Assembly (NCBI GenBank): GCA_026120185.1
Contig: JANUWF010001165.1
Coordinates: forward strand, 3,713,501-3,777,500
Origin: Voacanga thouarsii
Lineage: Eukaryota > Streptophyta > Magnoliopsida > Gentianales > Apocynaceae
Length of the DNA: 64,000 nucleotides
Direction of reading: 5' to 3'
A program made the translations under genes and the position numbers. The stretch's first letter is position 1. Each line of letters opens with the position of its first letter. This document shows, one piece after another, positions 1-11,615 of this stretch. Below the pieces are notes generated by a model that saw only the letters and a program-made list of their open reading frames with translations, had not been told where the DNA came from and made no database searches.

Positions 1-512
1 CGTTAAAGACCTTTAGCTGAAAAGAGGGCCAATATTCAGTGCACTCTCTTGATACTATCCCGAAGGCAAAAAGGCAAGAAAAAGAGGAAGAAAGAAAGAA
101 TTGGTGAAAAAAAATTATGATTGATGACTGTAAAGGGGGGCCTATACGGTGTGTGAAGAGAAATCCATGTACTTGAGGCTATCAATTCCCTAAGTTATTG
201 AAAAACTTTGAGAGAAAAAAAATTGGAGTGCTTTCCGCACATCAAAACTTGAGTGTGTAATTTTTGGATTTATAATGCTTGAGTTGGTAGATGCTTAACC
301 TATATGATTCATGTTATCTATATTCTTACTTGAATAGTGAAATAATTTTCTTAGACTAAGGTATGCACTCGATTAATTTGACTTCAAGAGTTTTGTGATG
401 TCTTGTCCAATGTTTCAAAGTTTGAAATTATTTTCAAATGGTTTAAATAGCAAGGGTTGTATCTAAAGTTTGAAAGGAAGATATGATATTTGCTATGATG
501 AAGAAACTTTTA
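1..512 (+). mobile_element. Athila-type element A1, 3' internal region (first part)
   Basis: This non-coding stretch matches 11000-11500, the 3' internal end of the A2 element. Shared stretches include a GGGCCAATA block, an AGGCAAGAA block and the text around CTTGAGGCTATCAAT. It runs in from the left window edge, so the 5' part of the element is not visible. The sequence breaks at 512, where a solo LTR is inserted, and resumes at 3982. I see no coding capacity. Confidence 0.75.
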
Positions 513-3500
513 TGTAACACCCCACCTTTTTACTTTCGGTTGGTTACTACCTGTAATAGGATGAGAATTTATATAAACGGCCAGAACAAAAGTTGATCGG
601 TGTATTGAGACGAACACTCTGGAGAAATAAAATTTTGTCGGCACCTGGATGTAATTATTGGATTTGTTTTACCCGAACCCTAAATTTTTGGAAGGCTATT
701 AAGATTAAAAGAATAAGAATTTTAGGGTACTCTAGAAAGAGAAATTGATCAGTGCAATGAGACGCACGTTTTGGTGCGAATTATGCTACCCGAGGTATCG
801 GGGGCATTTTCGTCATTTTAACCGCGCTCGCGACTTTGACAGCAAATTTGACCAAGTAGAGAGGGAATTGAAGAATTTAAGTATTACCAATGGATTCGGT
901 GGAATTTTTGGAGTGGGTAGTGGAATAAAATATTTTTCATTACGGACCCGATTTTGGTCATTTCTGAAGAAAATGAAAAATTACAGTTGGAAATGGGACG
1001 TGTGGCTTCTTATAATTGGTGGATGAAAATAAGTGTCGTTTAGTGATTGGTTAATGAGGCCAAGTGTTTCTATTTGATTGGCTGTGATAAAAAAAAAAAA
1101 AGGAAGAAGAAATAAAGAAGAATGACCCACAAGAAATAAATAAGAATGGTTCACAATAAATACATAAGGATGGCCCATAAGCATGAAAATTTGACCAAGT
1201 TGGACCACCTTTTGACTTCATTTGACCAAGCTTAATTAAGCTAATCTTGATTTGAGTAAGTTAATCAAGGTTGATTATGCATAGCCATGCAAGATTAGAA
1301 AATATCTATAATGTTATAAGAGTTTCTACCTTTTTCTATAAATTTCTTTAAGGTTCTAGAGCACTCTAAAGTTTTCCATAAGTTTCTACAAGTGATGAGT
1401 CATCACCTAAAGCTTTCTAGAAATTGTGATTAATCATTCCATGTATACCAATTACATTTCAAAGCTTCCTACTCAAGAGTCCTACATAAGCCATAACAAA
1501 AGCATGTGATGTAAGGCATTACATAAGCAAAGCGTCCTATACAAGCCTTCTAACATCTATAAATAGGCCATGAAGGCCAACTAAAATGGCTTTAGATAGC
1601 CAAAATTTCGGAGCAAACAAGAGAGAAAAGGGAGAAGAGAAAAGAAAAGGAAATAGAGAAAAAAGAGAGGGAGAAACTAGAAATAGAGAGGAGAGAAAGA
1701 GAGAGAGAAAAGCAAGAAGATGCTTGGACTGTCCAGCCTCCAAACGCAGCAAAGAAAAGGTAAAGATCTACCTTACTTGAAGTAAAGTTATTATATAAAG
1801 CATGGAGATCATTTTGGTATATATATTGTGAGAAGTTTATGTGTGATAGTTAGGTGAAGTTGTATGAAAGCTGTCCTTGTGTGCAGAAAATTCTGGGAGG
1901 TTTTATGTTCAGTAAATATGTAATGTTTCTAGATTTGAATGAAGCAGGCATATATCTTTGTATCTTTGACGTTAATTGGAAATACGGATCAAAAGTTATG
2001 GTGAAAATAGTAAAATGTGCCAAATCAGTGACGGGAATTTTACTACTAGAACTTTGTGTGAAAAAATGAATAGAATGGACAATAGAATTGGTACTCCATG
2101 AATTGGAACTAGTAAAGGAATGTCTTAAGGATATTTTACAATTGGTTTGACATCATTTGGATTTGTGGATTAAAAGTTATGGGCAAAACAAGTTAGGGTG
2201 TCAAACTGAAAAATTGCAGAATGTTAAGGAAAGAATGAATAGTGAAACTAAGTCAAAACTACTGAGGCTGTTTTTGCCCAGTACCGTGATTCTGGAACCA
2301 GAAACCTAAAAATGGCCTATACTGAATTAAATTTGAGAGTCTCACAGTCATTTTGGTATATCATGGAGCCAAATCGGAGCTGTAAATTAAAAGTTATGTG
2401 CAAAACAAAATGGTGTGTCAAACCAGTGAAATTCCAGAAATGCTATGTGTCAAAACATAAAGGCTAGTGTGCTTTGATTTTCCATGAAATGCTATGTTTT
2501 ATGCCATTTTGGAAATCCTCGAATATGTTTAAGGTTTACACGAGCAAGATTTGCTTTTATGCTCTTTCGGACTCGAATAAATTTCATATTTAGTTTGGAA
2601 ACCTTACTGGACGTTAAAAACACGGATTATGTGAATTTAGTCTTTTTGGATTAAATATTTGGGATTTTCGAAAATTGGTAAATGGCGGAATCGGGTATTT
2701 GGAGAATAATCCAAATATCCTTATTGGAATATTTTATGAAAACTCTTGGAACTCGGGTATTCGATAAATAACTGAATTATCCTTATTGGAACTCTTGTGA
2801 ATATATTTCAAATCAGGTAAGGGTAAAATGACCCGGATACCCTCAAAAAGTCTTTTGGAACCTGGTATAGGTAAGATGACCCGAATTTCCTTGGAAAATG
2901 ACTTTTGTGATTGAATACGGGAAAAATAACCCGGTTACTCTTGGAAACACGTTTTGATGTGTGAGTAAAACCTTTTATCTGGTTTCAACATGATTTTGGA
3001 AAATGTTTTTTGGCCCCAAAATGTTTTGATTTGAAAATCCTGCGGGATCAGATGACCCTCTGGCCTGATTAGTCAGATAGGGTTGGTATTGTTGCGTTGA
3101 GTACTTAGCAAGGACTTTGATCTTTATACTAGCCCATGTTAGAGGTAGACGACCCCAAGTAACCTGGCTAGTTCTGGGGATTGTCTTACTCCAAACTGGG
3201 CGACAGGACATTGAGATGAGTCTCCTGGCTAGCCGTTTAGTGCCTAGCAATTGCCGTGTTTGTGATGCGTTTGTGAACGCTTGTTGTTTTTTAGTCATTC
3301 GCTGGAATAAGGATGGGATGTTCAGGGCGTTTGACTCCTTGTCACCTCGATGGTGATTGACGTCAGGATTGGGACCCCTGACTTATGGTGACAAGTAAAA
3401 GATCCCTAAGTGCACGGTGAGGTACATCGGTACACTGCTCACCCTTCTGGCATGACACGGGTGACGTGCTATAAGGCGCAGTCCCTGGCACAAGAGACCG

Positions 3501-3981
3501 TGTAGCCGAAGGCAAAGTTCTTTGAACTTTACATGCAGGTCGCACTTCTAGATGGGGAAGAACCCGCATTTATTGAATTGGGGGCCGTGTGTTTGAAAAT
3601 TATAGTTTTTCGAACGTATATGATAAAATGACCTGAATTTATCAATTATTGCTGTTTTCCATGTTATATAATTTACTTTAGCAAAGATTTTGAAAATCGA
3701 CTCTCTTTTAAGGGAAACACTGGCACACACAAGGGACTCACTGGGTGATTTTTCACTCACACGTGTCTTTTATCTTACTTTTTTTGTAGGATTCGGAATT
3801 GGAAGAACCTATGGATAGAGGACGATACCACAGTGACAGCAGAATATGTTCGGATGTCTCTTCTTTGGACCTTATATACTCTGTTGATTATTCGTTATAA
3901 AGACCCCTTGTCTGGGTATCTGGACGGGGCAACACCCAATATTGGTATGCTATCGCTGTTACCTTTAGTAGGGGTGTTACA
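513..3981 (+). repeat. Solo LTR, Tekay-like gypsy family D
   Basis: The segment begins TGTAACACCCCAC and ends GTAGGGGTGTTACA. It is flanked by a perfect 5-bp duplication, TTTTA, at 508-512 and 3982-3986. Removing it rejoins the A1 element. At 3469 bp with no pol, it is an LTR left after LTR-LTR recombination. Orientation is taken from the 3' end, where TATAAAGACCCCTTGTC and GGACGGGGC (about 3893-3940) match the 3' ends of the family B and C LTRs. The short ORFs inside are not supported as genes. Confidence 0.88.
2684..2956. repeat. Degenerate tandem repeat inside the family D LTR
   Basis: About five imperfect units of roughly 45-65 bp recur in direct orientation. Each has a GGAA/GGAAC start, a GGGTA or GGTAA core, an AATAAC or AATGACC block and a CTTATTGGAA or CTTGGAA end. 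A related unit with AAAATGACCTGAATTT appears near 3625. The units differ in length, so this is an old, drifting minisatellite-like array within the LTR. Confidence 0.6.
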
Positions 3982-4076
3982 TTTTAGATGAGAAAAAACT
4001 TGTATTTTCTTGATAAATTTTCTTAGACTAAAGTGTTTTTCTTGAGAACAAGTAAATGTTCAAGTGTGGGGGTATG
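3982..4076 (+). mobile_element. Element A1, 3' internal region (second part) with polypurine tract
   Basis: The A1 internal region resumes here after the solo LTR and target duplication. It includes CTTGAGAACAAGTAAATG and the purine tract AAGTGTGGGGGTA at 4062-4074, directly before the LTR start at 4077. A purine tract in this position primes plus-strand DNA synthesis. The same arrangement is seen at 11601-11615. Confidence 0.8.
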
Positions 4077-4297
4077 TGATAGGGGTTAAAATCATCATTC
4101 TTTTTCTAGTTATTTGAGGTTATTTTAAGATACATTTGTTGTAATAACTAGGCATATTCCTTCCTATTTGACTTTTTGCTTATAAAAGGTATTTTTGCCA
4201 AATATGTGTAGATTTAAGTTAAAATCGAGAAGAAAGTACACAGAAGCAGAATGTATCAGGCATCAGGCCGAGCCAGTAGACCAAGCACCAGGTCAAT
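4077..4297 (+). repeat. Truncated 3' LTR of element A1
   Basis: It starts TGATAGGGG, the LTR start also seen at 11616 and 32609, and follows that LTR for about 220 bases through the CATATTCCTTCC block and the GCACCAGGTC region. It then stops abruptly at about 4297. The remaining 1.2 kb expected of this LTR type is absent. An inverted LTR end follows directly. Confidence 0.75.
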
Positions 4298-4393
4298 TTC
4301 AATTATGAAGGAATATGACTAGTTATTACATCAAATGTATCACAAGACATCCTCAAATAAGTAGGAAACTATTAGTGAATTTAGGCCCTATCA
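4298..4393 (-). repeat. Inverted Athila-type LTR terminus
   Basis: Read on the minus strand, this begins exactly at the LTR terminus (TGATAGGGCC, complement of 4384-4393). It continues through TTATTTGAGG, GTGATACATTTG and CATATTCCTTC, matching the first 90-odd bases of an Athila-type LTR. It forms an inverted pair with 4077-4200. Its precise end at 4393 abuts copia pol sequence, as expected if a minus-strand Athila element once sat in the copia and was mostly lost. Confidence 0.7.
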
Positions 4394-6936
4394 TGGGTCT
4401 TTGGATATATTGAAATTGGAGTATGGGCCTTAGTGATCTTATCTTATGGGTAAAATGACCAAAATATCTTTTACTCAAAAGGTGAAAAATACCAAGCAAA
4501 TATTAGAATTAGTTTATACTGATGTATGTAGTCTTATTTCTTCACCTACTAGTGGAGGATATAAATACTTTCATAGATGATCACACGCATTTTGGTTATG
4601 TTTATTTGATATGGTGTGAGTCTGGCTCTTTTGATAAATTTAAGAAGTTTAAGGCTGAGGTGAAGTGTCAAACAGGTAAACTAATCAAAAAGCTAAAGTA
4701 GGATCATGGTAGAGAGTATCTCTTTGGTGAATTCATGGACTACTTGGCATATCAGGGTATAATAACTGCACCTGGTACTCTCTAGCAGAATGGAGTAGTT
4801 GAGAGAAGAAATAAAATGTTGACGGAAATGGTCAGATGCATGATGAGTTATAGAACTCTTTCTATTTCTTTTTTAGTGAAATGAGCTGGAAATAGTAGTA
4901 TATATTCTAAACCTGGTGCCTTCCAAGTTAGTATCTAAGACGCTCTATAAGATATGGACTCGACAAAAGCCCAGTATGAATCATTTCAAGTTATGGGATT
5001 GTTAAGCTTATGTACTGATTAAAGGAAGCATACTAGGCCACATATCAGAATTGTACTACTTCGTAAGGTATCCAAAAGGAACAAAAGATGGATACTTTTT
5101 ATCATTCCCAAGAGTAAAAGGTAGTACACATGCTAGATACTTAGACGATGAATAATGTATGTCCACTGAGGTTTCGAGTAAGATGGAATTGGAAGAGAAG
5201 TTTAGTGGCACTCCAACTTCTAGTACTCCAATTGAGAAACCTAAAGAGGCACAACCAAATGTTCCAATAAAAATGAACCACTTCGTAGTGGGAATATATC
5301 TAGGATTCTAGAGAGATGGACTGGAGAAGCCTCTAAGTTAGTCTCCGACCATCAGGAATAAGATCCTACTTGATACGATGAGGCCATTGCTATTGTTGAT
5401 GTAGATAAATGGCAAGTAACAATGGATGCTAAGATTAATTCTATATCACTCAATCAAGTCTGGGATCTTGTAACAACACCGAAAGGGATTAAACCCATAG
5501 AGTGTAAGTGGGTACACAAGAGAAAGGGAGGTGTAGATATAAAGGTGAAAACCTTTAAAGCAAGGTTGGTAGTAAAATGTTATACTAAAAATGAAGGGAT
5601 CGATTATGAGGATACCTTTTTATCTGTTGCAATGCTAAAGTCCATGCGCATTCTCTTGGTCATCGCATGTTATTAGGACTACGAGATATAGCAAATAGAT
5701 GTCAAGACATCCTTTGATAATGGCTATCTTAGCAAAGCCATCTATATGACCTAACCTAGAGGCTTTGTTACTAAATGCCAAGAACAAATGGTTTGTAAGC
5801 TTAAGAAGTCTATTTATAGACTTAAGCAAGCATCATGTACATGAAATATATGTTTTGATAGGACTGTAAAGTCTTATGATTTCATACAAAACGTGGATGA
5901 AGCACGTGTGCATAGGAAAATAGATAACAACAATGTATCTTTTATGGTGCTTTATGTGGATGGCATTTTACTCATTAGAAATGATGTAAGGACATTGTCA
6001 TCTATAAAGGTTTGGCTATGAAGTCAATTTAGCATGAAAGATATGGGAGAAGATAGCTACATTCTTGGAATAAATCTTCTTAGAGATAGTAAGCAAAAAA
6101 ATGTTAGGCCTATCCCAATCTGCTTATTTTGACAAGATATTGGCCAAGTTTAGCATGAATCAGTGTAAAGGAGCAACTATACCCTCTAGGCATGGATTGA
6201 CCTTATCTTCCAAATAGTGTCCCAAGACACAGGAAGAAAATGAAAGGATGAGTATGATTCCCTATGCCTTGGCAGTGGGAAGTCTTATGTATGCCATAGT
6301 ATACACAAAGTCAGATATCTACTTTGTCGTACGCATGGTTAGTAGGTATCAATCAAACCCAAGTGTAGAACATTGACAAGCTGTAAAGTATATTCTCAAG
6401 TACCTAAAAGGAACAGGGGATTATATGTCTATTTATAGGGCCAATGACTTAGCTCCTATTGATTACACAATCTCAGACTTCTAGGCGGATAAAAATGAAA
6501 GAAAATTCACTAGTGAATATGTTTTCGCTTTGTCTGGAGAGGCAATTTCATAGAGGAGTGCTAAGCAATCTTGTATTGCTGATTCTACTATAGAAGTTGA
6601 GTATGTGGCAGCTTTAGAAACTTCTAAAGATGCAATTTGGCTCCGAAAGTTCCTCATAGAATTTGGAGTTGTACCACAAATAGACATGCCTATAACTATA
6701 TATTATGACAACTCTGGAATTGTGTCACAATGTAAGGAGCCAAGAAACCATAAGAATGGCAAGCACATTGAGAAAAAGTATCACTTAAATTGGGAGTTCA
6801 TCTAAAAACGAGAAATAGTGGTTGACAAGATTTTCTCTACAAATAATTTGGCGTACCTATTTTCCAAGCCTTTGATAGAGAAGGTGTTTCAAAGACACTT
6901 AGATATTATAGGGATAATTTAGTGCAAGTGGAAGAT
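4394..6936 (+). pseudogene. Old copia pol fossil (integrase, RT, RNase H)
   Basis: This is a 5'-truncated copy of the pol seen intact in order at 59395-61986. It begins within the integrase region, has the HTDVC block near 4519, an RT segment at 5422-5676 (NQVWDLV, FKARLVVK) and an RNase H segment at 6605-6805. It ends with the PPT-like GTGCAAGTGGAAGAT. Stops and frame changes are frequent throughout. The RT catalytic motif at 5953-5964 reads YVDG instead of YVDD, so an essential aspartate is lost. No gag, protease or 5' LTR remains. It is much more decayed than the copia at the right end of the window. Confidence 0.9.
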
Positions 6937-7597
6937 TATTGGAATGTATGCCCAAAATGGCCTTTATATTTTTCTATTTTAGAAATTAATAAAAGTTTCA
7001 TTCATTAATGGTTGTTTGTTTACATATATTATACATTAAGGTCTTAATATGTTTGTAAAAAAACAAGTGATTAGGTCGCATTTTCACAGTAAGGTGTAGA
7101 TTATAGACTACTAACACAGAAGCAAAAAATTATTCCTGATCGACTGCTGGAGCTGGGCACTTCTTCAAAGTTTAAATCATTACACTACAGTTCCTAAATA
7201 GGGAATGATTTACCTTCAACTAGCAAGTAATCCACTCACGGCAATAGTGTAAGCGTATTAGGAATACATAAAATTGGACCACGCGATAATAGTCTTTATA
7301 AAAGTACTAAATTAAATAAAGATTGATTTATTGCAGTAGTTGCATGGATGAGTACCCTAAGATTTGAATATAAGTTGGTGGTCTGGTGAAGTTGGATTTG
7401 TACATTTTGATATGTATTAGGTGAGGACTTATTACAAGGCCAATAACCTTATATATTGGGCGAATAACTCTAATTAATTAAGACGGACTTATACAATAGA
7501 GTTTCTATGCTTCATTACATGAAGAAATCACCCCATTGTGATTGTTCGAGATAATCTAAATAATCCAGGGTCCTGGACACATAACTAAGTATGTACA
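6937..7597 (+). repeat. Old copia 3' LTR, left half
   Basis: It follows the purine tract of the pol fossil and aligns with the LTR starting at 61987. Shared blocks include GAATGTATGCCC, TTTCACAGTAAGGTGTAGAT, the AATGGGG/AATGATTTACCTT region, TTAAGACGGACTTATACAA and AATAATCCAGGG. The first dinucleotide is TA rather than TG, a single mutation. The alignment is cut at about 7597 by the A2 array and resumes at 20476. Confidence 0.8.
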
Positions 7598-7867
7598 CTT
7601 TAGGTGCTAAAATCATTATTATTTTACTAGCTATTTGAAGTTGTTTTGTGATACATTTTTTGTAATAACTAGGTATATTCCTTTCTATTTGATATTTTGC
7701 TTGTAAAAAGTGATTTTGGAAAATTTGTGCAGAATTGAGTAAAAATCGAGCGAAAAGTAAACAATTTCAAAGTAGACCTGGCGTCATGACCAGCCAAGGG
7801 ACAAGGCACCGAGTCCATTTTGGTCAAGCAGCGAAAACAAAGCAAATTACACGAAGAATCCAAAACA

Positions 7868-7908
7868 GACCTGGCACCATACCTAGCCGACGGACCAGGT
7901 GCCAGGTC
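7868..7908. other. 11-bp perfect inverted repeat (hairpin) in A2 LTR
   Basis: GACCTGGCACC at 7868-7878 is the exact complement of GGTGCCAGGTC at 7898-7908, with a 19-base loop. It lies in the second of two direct units (first unit about 7780-7850). Degenerate versions are seen in all other Athila-type LTRs here, at about 4255, 11790-11930, 19185-19320, 32785-32825 and 50180-50220. It could be an RNA structure or a protein site. Confidence 0.7.
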
Positions 7909-8046
7909 CATTCTGGTCAAATAATAAAAGCCAAGAAGAACAGAATAGACCGGCACCAAGTGGCCCGATTGTACCCCGCTTTTAGTTTTTTCTAAATTCT
8001 ACTCGGACTAGACTTCTCAAGCAATGATTTTGGTATCAATGAGGCT

Positions 8047-8054
8047 TATAAATA
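8047..8054 (+). promoter_or_regulatory. TATA box of A2 LTR copy 1
   Basis: TATAAATA lies in a block (ATGAGGCT before it) conserved at the same place in LTR copies 2 and 3. It is the best candidate for the LTR's RNA polymerase II core promoter. Confidence 0.6.
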
Positions 8055-9242
8055 AAGAAAAACACGAGAGAAAGGGGTGATTTGAATAATCCAAGCTACC
8101 TACTTAATCACCACTCAAAAAAGAATTGTTCAAATGAGGTTTTCAAGAGAAAAAAAAAAAGCATTTGTCTTAAAGTTTTATCTTTTATCCTATGTTTACT
8201 TTTCTAGAACAATGATGTGCTTAATCTTTTGTTTGTAATTGGAAATTAATTTGGAAATTATGATTTTGAGTTAATTGGAACTTTTGATCAATTTATTATT
8301 ATTCTTGGTTAGTTCAACGCTTGTTTTTCTTACGGAGCTGGTTGATTGATTTTTGGTATTGACATGCTTGAAAAAGAGGTTGGTAATGACTTCAATTAAT
8401 TAAATTTCATATTCGTTATCTCTTAACTTTCTTTAAAAATGAGTTAATTGTTCAGAACATTGGTAATCAAAGATTTGGTGATGATTACTAAAATATGGAT
8501 TCATTGACTAATTTCATGTTTTAAATCACACAGAATATAGGAGTTCATGTGAGGATTAATTTTAATACAACTTTTGGATAAGTTAGTTGAGACAGAATTT
8601 GTTCACTAATTGAACTAGAAGATAGTGATTCCATTGATTGCAAACAAAGTAGGTCTATATTAAATCCTTCGTGACGCTAAGACGACAATTGATTGTGATG
8701 AATGATGAATGATAATTGATTCAATCTTGTATTTTCAAGATAATTATCTAGTTACATGAAATTGCATCCTTTAGTTATAGCTATATTTATCTTTATTTAT
8801 TTTCCTTTTTATATTCTTATTTTATTGGCTAAATAATAAATATTTGTGTAAAGTAAGGTGGGAGCCTAAGTTTTCGTATATTTGATACTTACTATTCCCT
8901 ATATTATACGATGAGTATACTTACCCGTATGTGTGGTTTTAGTGGTTGACATTTTAATTAAAGCTTGATTGAATGTGTTATTTCTTGGTACTATTTTCTA
9001 CACTAAGAAACACACATCAAGTGTCTGGCACTATTACCGTGGATAGGCACTATCAGAAATACTCGAGTCTTGTTGATTTAGCCTTTGTTGTACTTATATA
9101 TATCACTAACTTTTGTATTTAAGTAGTTATTGAATATTTCTAATTTGTGTATTTTCCTTATTATTCTAATATTATTGTTTGTTTTTACATTTACTTTCTA
9201 TTTGATTTTATTTTCTTTGAGTGTGAGATTCAAACCATCATC

Positions 9243-9839
9243 ATGGACAATTATTTCTGGGCACATTGTCAAATGAGCTACAATAATGATATATTGGCTA
9301 GGTTGTAAGCTCAGATTGAAACATTTTGTGAGACATCACTAGAAACCTCAATGCATTCTTTTGTCACTAATACAAATTTAGTTGTTAAGTGGCATGAAGA
9401 AGCATCCAAACATATGAGCCATCAAAAAACACAACTAGCCAAGTTGGTTGAGGATGCCATAAAAGCTTATACACTTGAGCAAGAGAATCCCCAAGGATAG
9501 GAGAAAGGATATGAGGAACAATTACCTAATGTGGAAAGGGAGACATTTGATTCTATTCTATGTGCTAATATTTCTAATCTTTCTTTGTCACATGATTTCT
9601 TCGGTTCCTCTCTATTCTTGGAGGATAATGGTCCAAATAATGATTTACAGAATTTAACATATCTTAAGGAGTTGGATCATTTACTAATACATCATACGAA
9701 ACCCTTGGAGGATGTTGACAAAATCTACCATTCACCACAATTTCAGGGAGTTAACTTGGTATTTGTCGAAGCATTGAACAGCAATAATTTCTTGATCTCA
9801 TCTTTGAAAACTCAAATGCTAAGTTTTAAGGGGAATTGA
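9243..9839 (+). pseudogene. Conserved ORF of non-autonomous A2 element, copy 1 (broken)
   Basis: I do not recognise this protein. It starts with MDNYFWAHCQ and matches the ORF at 17581-18267 along its length. In-frame stops at 9306-9308 (TAA) and 9498-9500 (TAG) stand where copy 2 has glutamine codons, so both look like C-to-T changes. It ends at 9837-9839 (TGA), while copy 2 reads on for about 30 residues. Visible features are an N-terminal part rich in Glu, Lys and His (WHEEASKHMSHQKTQLAKL), likely helical, and a C-terminal part with LTYLKELDHLLIHHTKPLE. There is no signal peptide, membrane segment or zinc knuckle. By position it replaces gag and could be a diverged gag N-terminus, but I cannot show homology. 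Confidence 0.6.
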
Positions 9840-11600
9840 AATTGTGACAGATCTTTTGAAGGGTTAAGTGGTGATTCTTATGTTTACAAACTTTTTAGAC
9901 ATAATTTAAATCTTTGTATTGGAAACTTGATTTGCATGTCTTAAAGAGTGTTATGGAAGCGGGATCATGCATGTACATTCATTCCAACAAATATTTTCCA
10001 TGAACCCACCATTTTCAAAAACGTCTCTTATTTCTACTTTCATCATGCCTACCGTTTTCATGAAGCTTTCATTTCTTTTACAAAGGTTTGATGAGGTAGC
10101 TTAATGAGTGGAAAGAGTTTGTATCTTTCTTTTGGGTTTGGTTTTGTTTAATTGGTTATGTGTCTTTTATCCCCTAGTAAGTAGGAAAATATTTTCCATC
10201 TTTTGTGTAGGGGAGTGAGTCGTGTCTTTATTTGCTTTCTTAGGATTTCTAGTTTGTTTTCCTTTTTTTATGTGTGTCTTTATTTTGTTACTTTCTTTTG
10301 TAGGTTTGAATAAAGGCTTTTTGACCAAGCTATTATATTCTTTTCCAAGTTTATTTGTTTGGATGTTATTACACTTGGGGAGTATTACTTAACTTTGTGC
10401 TTCCTTTATCATTTTTGTTGCCATTGGAGATGCTTTGTTTTGTTAATTTTTTGCCAATGAGGATATTGTCTAATTTAAGTATGGGTGAGTAGTTTAGTAA
10501 TATTCTTTATCCAAATTTTTATCAATGATCTTGGTGTTTTCTTGCCATCAAGCAATTTTGTTGAAAAACAAATTTGTTGCAAAATTGAAACTTTTGAAAT
10601 TTTGAAAGTGTGGAGATTTTGGAGCTAAAATGAGCTTACTTATCAATAATAAAGTGATAATTTTCTTACTATTTTTGGATATGGATTTTTCATTTATTAT
10701 GATTTGATTTTTATTAAATTGTATATTAAGTTGGATTTTGCTAAGTCTTGAAAATTTAAGTTAACCTTGGTTATATTTGATTTTTATTTTATTTTTTAAG
10801 TTTGAATTCTGAATAGATGATGAATTATAGGTAGAGTTGTTGACTAATTCTTGTATCATAGATTTAAAGTTTGCTTGACTTTGAGTTGTGAATAAGGAAT
10901 TTGAGGAAATAAAAAAAAATTTGAGTGAAAAGAAAAAATGTGGGTTAAAAAAAAATATGGAGTTCAAAATTATTTTTTCATCTTTTGAGAAAAAAATAAG
11001 AGAGACATTTTACTGAAAATGGGGCCAATACGATGTGTGGAAGAGAAAAAACAAAGGAGCAACACACTCTGTTGAGCCTATCCCAAAGGCAAGAAGGTAA
11101 GGAAAGGAAGAAGAAAGGGAAAAAAAAAATTGCTCAAAAATGATGATGACTATAAAAGGGCCAGTACGGTGTATAAAGAGAAATCCTTGCACTTGAGGCT
11201 ATCAATTTCCTAAGTCATTAAAAAAGGAGAGTGGACTGTTTTCCTTGTTTCACTAACTTAAGTTGTGTAAATTTGTGTTTATAATGCTAGAATTGGTTAA
11301 ATAGCTTGATTTGTATGATTTATATTATCTATGTTTTTGCTTGGGGAGTAGGATAATTTTCTTTTACTAGATATAAGCTTGTTTAACTTAACTTTGGTGA
11401 CCCAAGGAATGTTTGATTTAATACATGAGTTTATAAGGTTTTAAAAGGGTTGAGTAAAGGACGAAATTATGCTTAAGGTTGGAAAAAGGTTATGTCTTCA
11501 TTATAGATGAATTTTCTAAGGGAAATTTTGCTAAATTGTTTTATCTTGTTCTAAATGCTTAGTGTCGAGTTCTTGTTTGCTTGAGGACAAGAAAATGTTC

Positions 11601-11613
11601 AAGTGTCGGGGTA
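11601..11613 (+). other. Polypurine tract before A2 LTR copy 2
   Basis: AAGTGTCGGGGTA differs by one base from the A1 tract at 4062-4074. It lies two bases before the LTR start TGATAGG at 11616. GAGGACAAG, often seen upstream of the tract in Athila-type elements, is at about 11583. Confidence 0.75.
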
Positions 11614-11615
11614 TG

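Larger units (their letters stand above)
7598..9019 (+). repeat. A2 LTR copy 1
   Basis: It aligns with LTR copy 2 from TAGGTGCTAAAATC at 7601 to ACACACATCA at 9010-9019. The first three bases of the expected TGATAGG terminus are changed. It contains two ~90-bp direct units carrying a CCAGGTCC hairpin motif and a TATA box at 8047. The 3' end precedes the PBS. Confidence 0.85.
9020..11615 (+). mobile_element. A2 internal region, copy 1
   Basis: It starts with the PBS at 9026-9043, reading TGGCACTATTACCGTGGA, a transition-decayed form of the Athila tRNA-Asp site. A leader follows, then the conserved ORF (9243-9839). From 9840 to 11600 the sequence is AT-rich and non-coding. The stretch 10980-11250 repeats the start of the window (1-220). 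I see no protease, RT, RNase H or integrase motifs, so replication would need proteins from another element. Confidence 0.8.

Noticed and set aside
745..1026. 93-codon frame in the first solo LTR
   Set aside because: It is a short chance frame within a non-coding LTR, with no support from composition or motifs.
1586..1780. Lys/Glu/Arg-rich 64-codon frame
   Set aside because: It is a translation of a GA-rich purine tract in the family D LTR.
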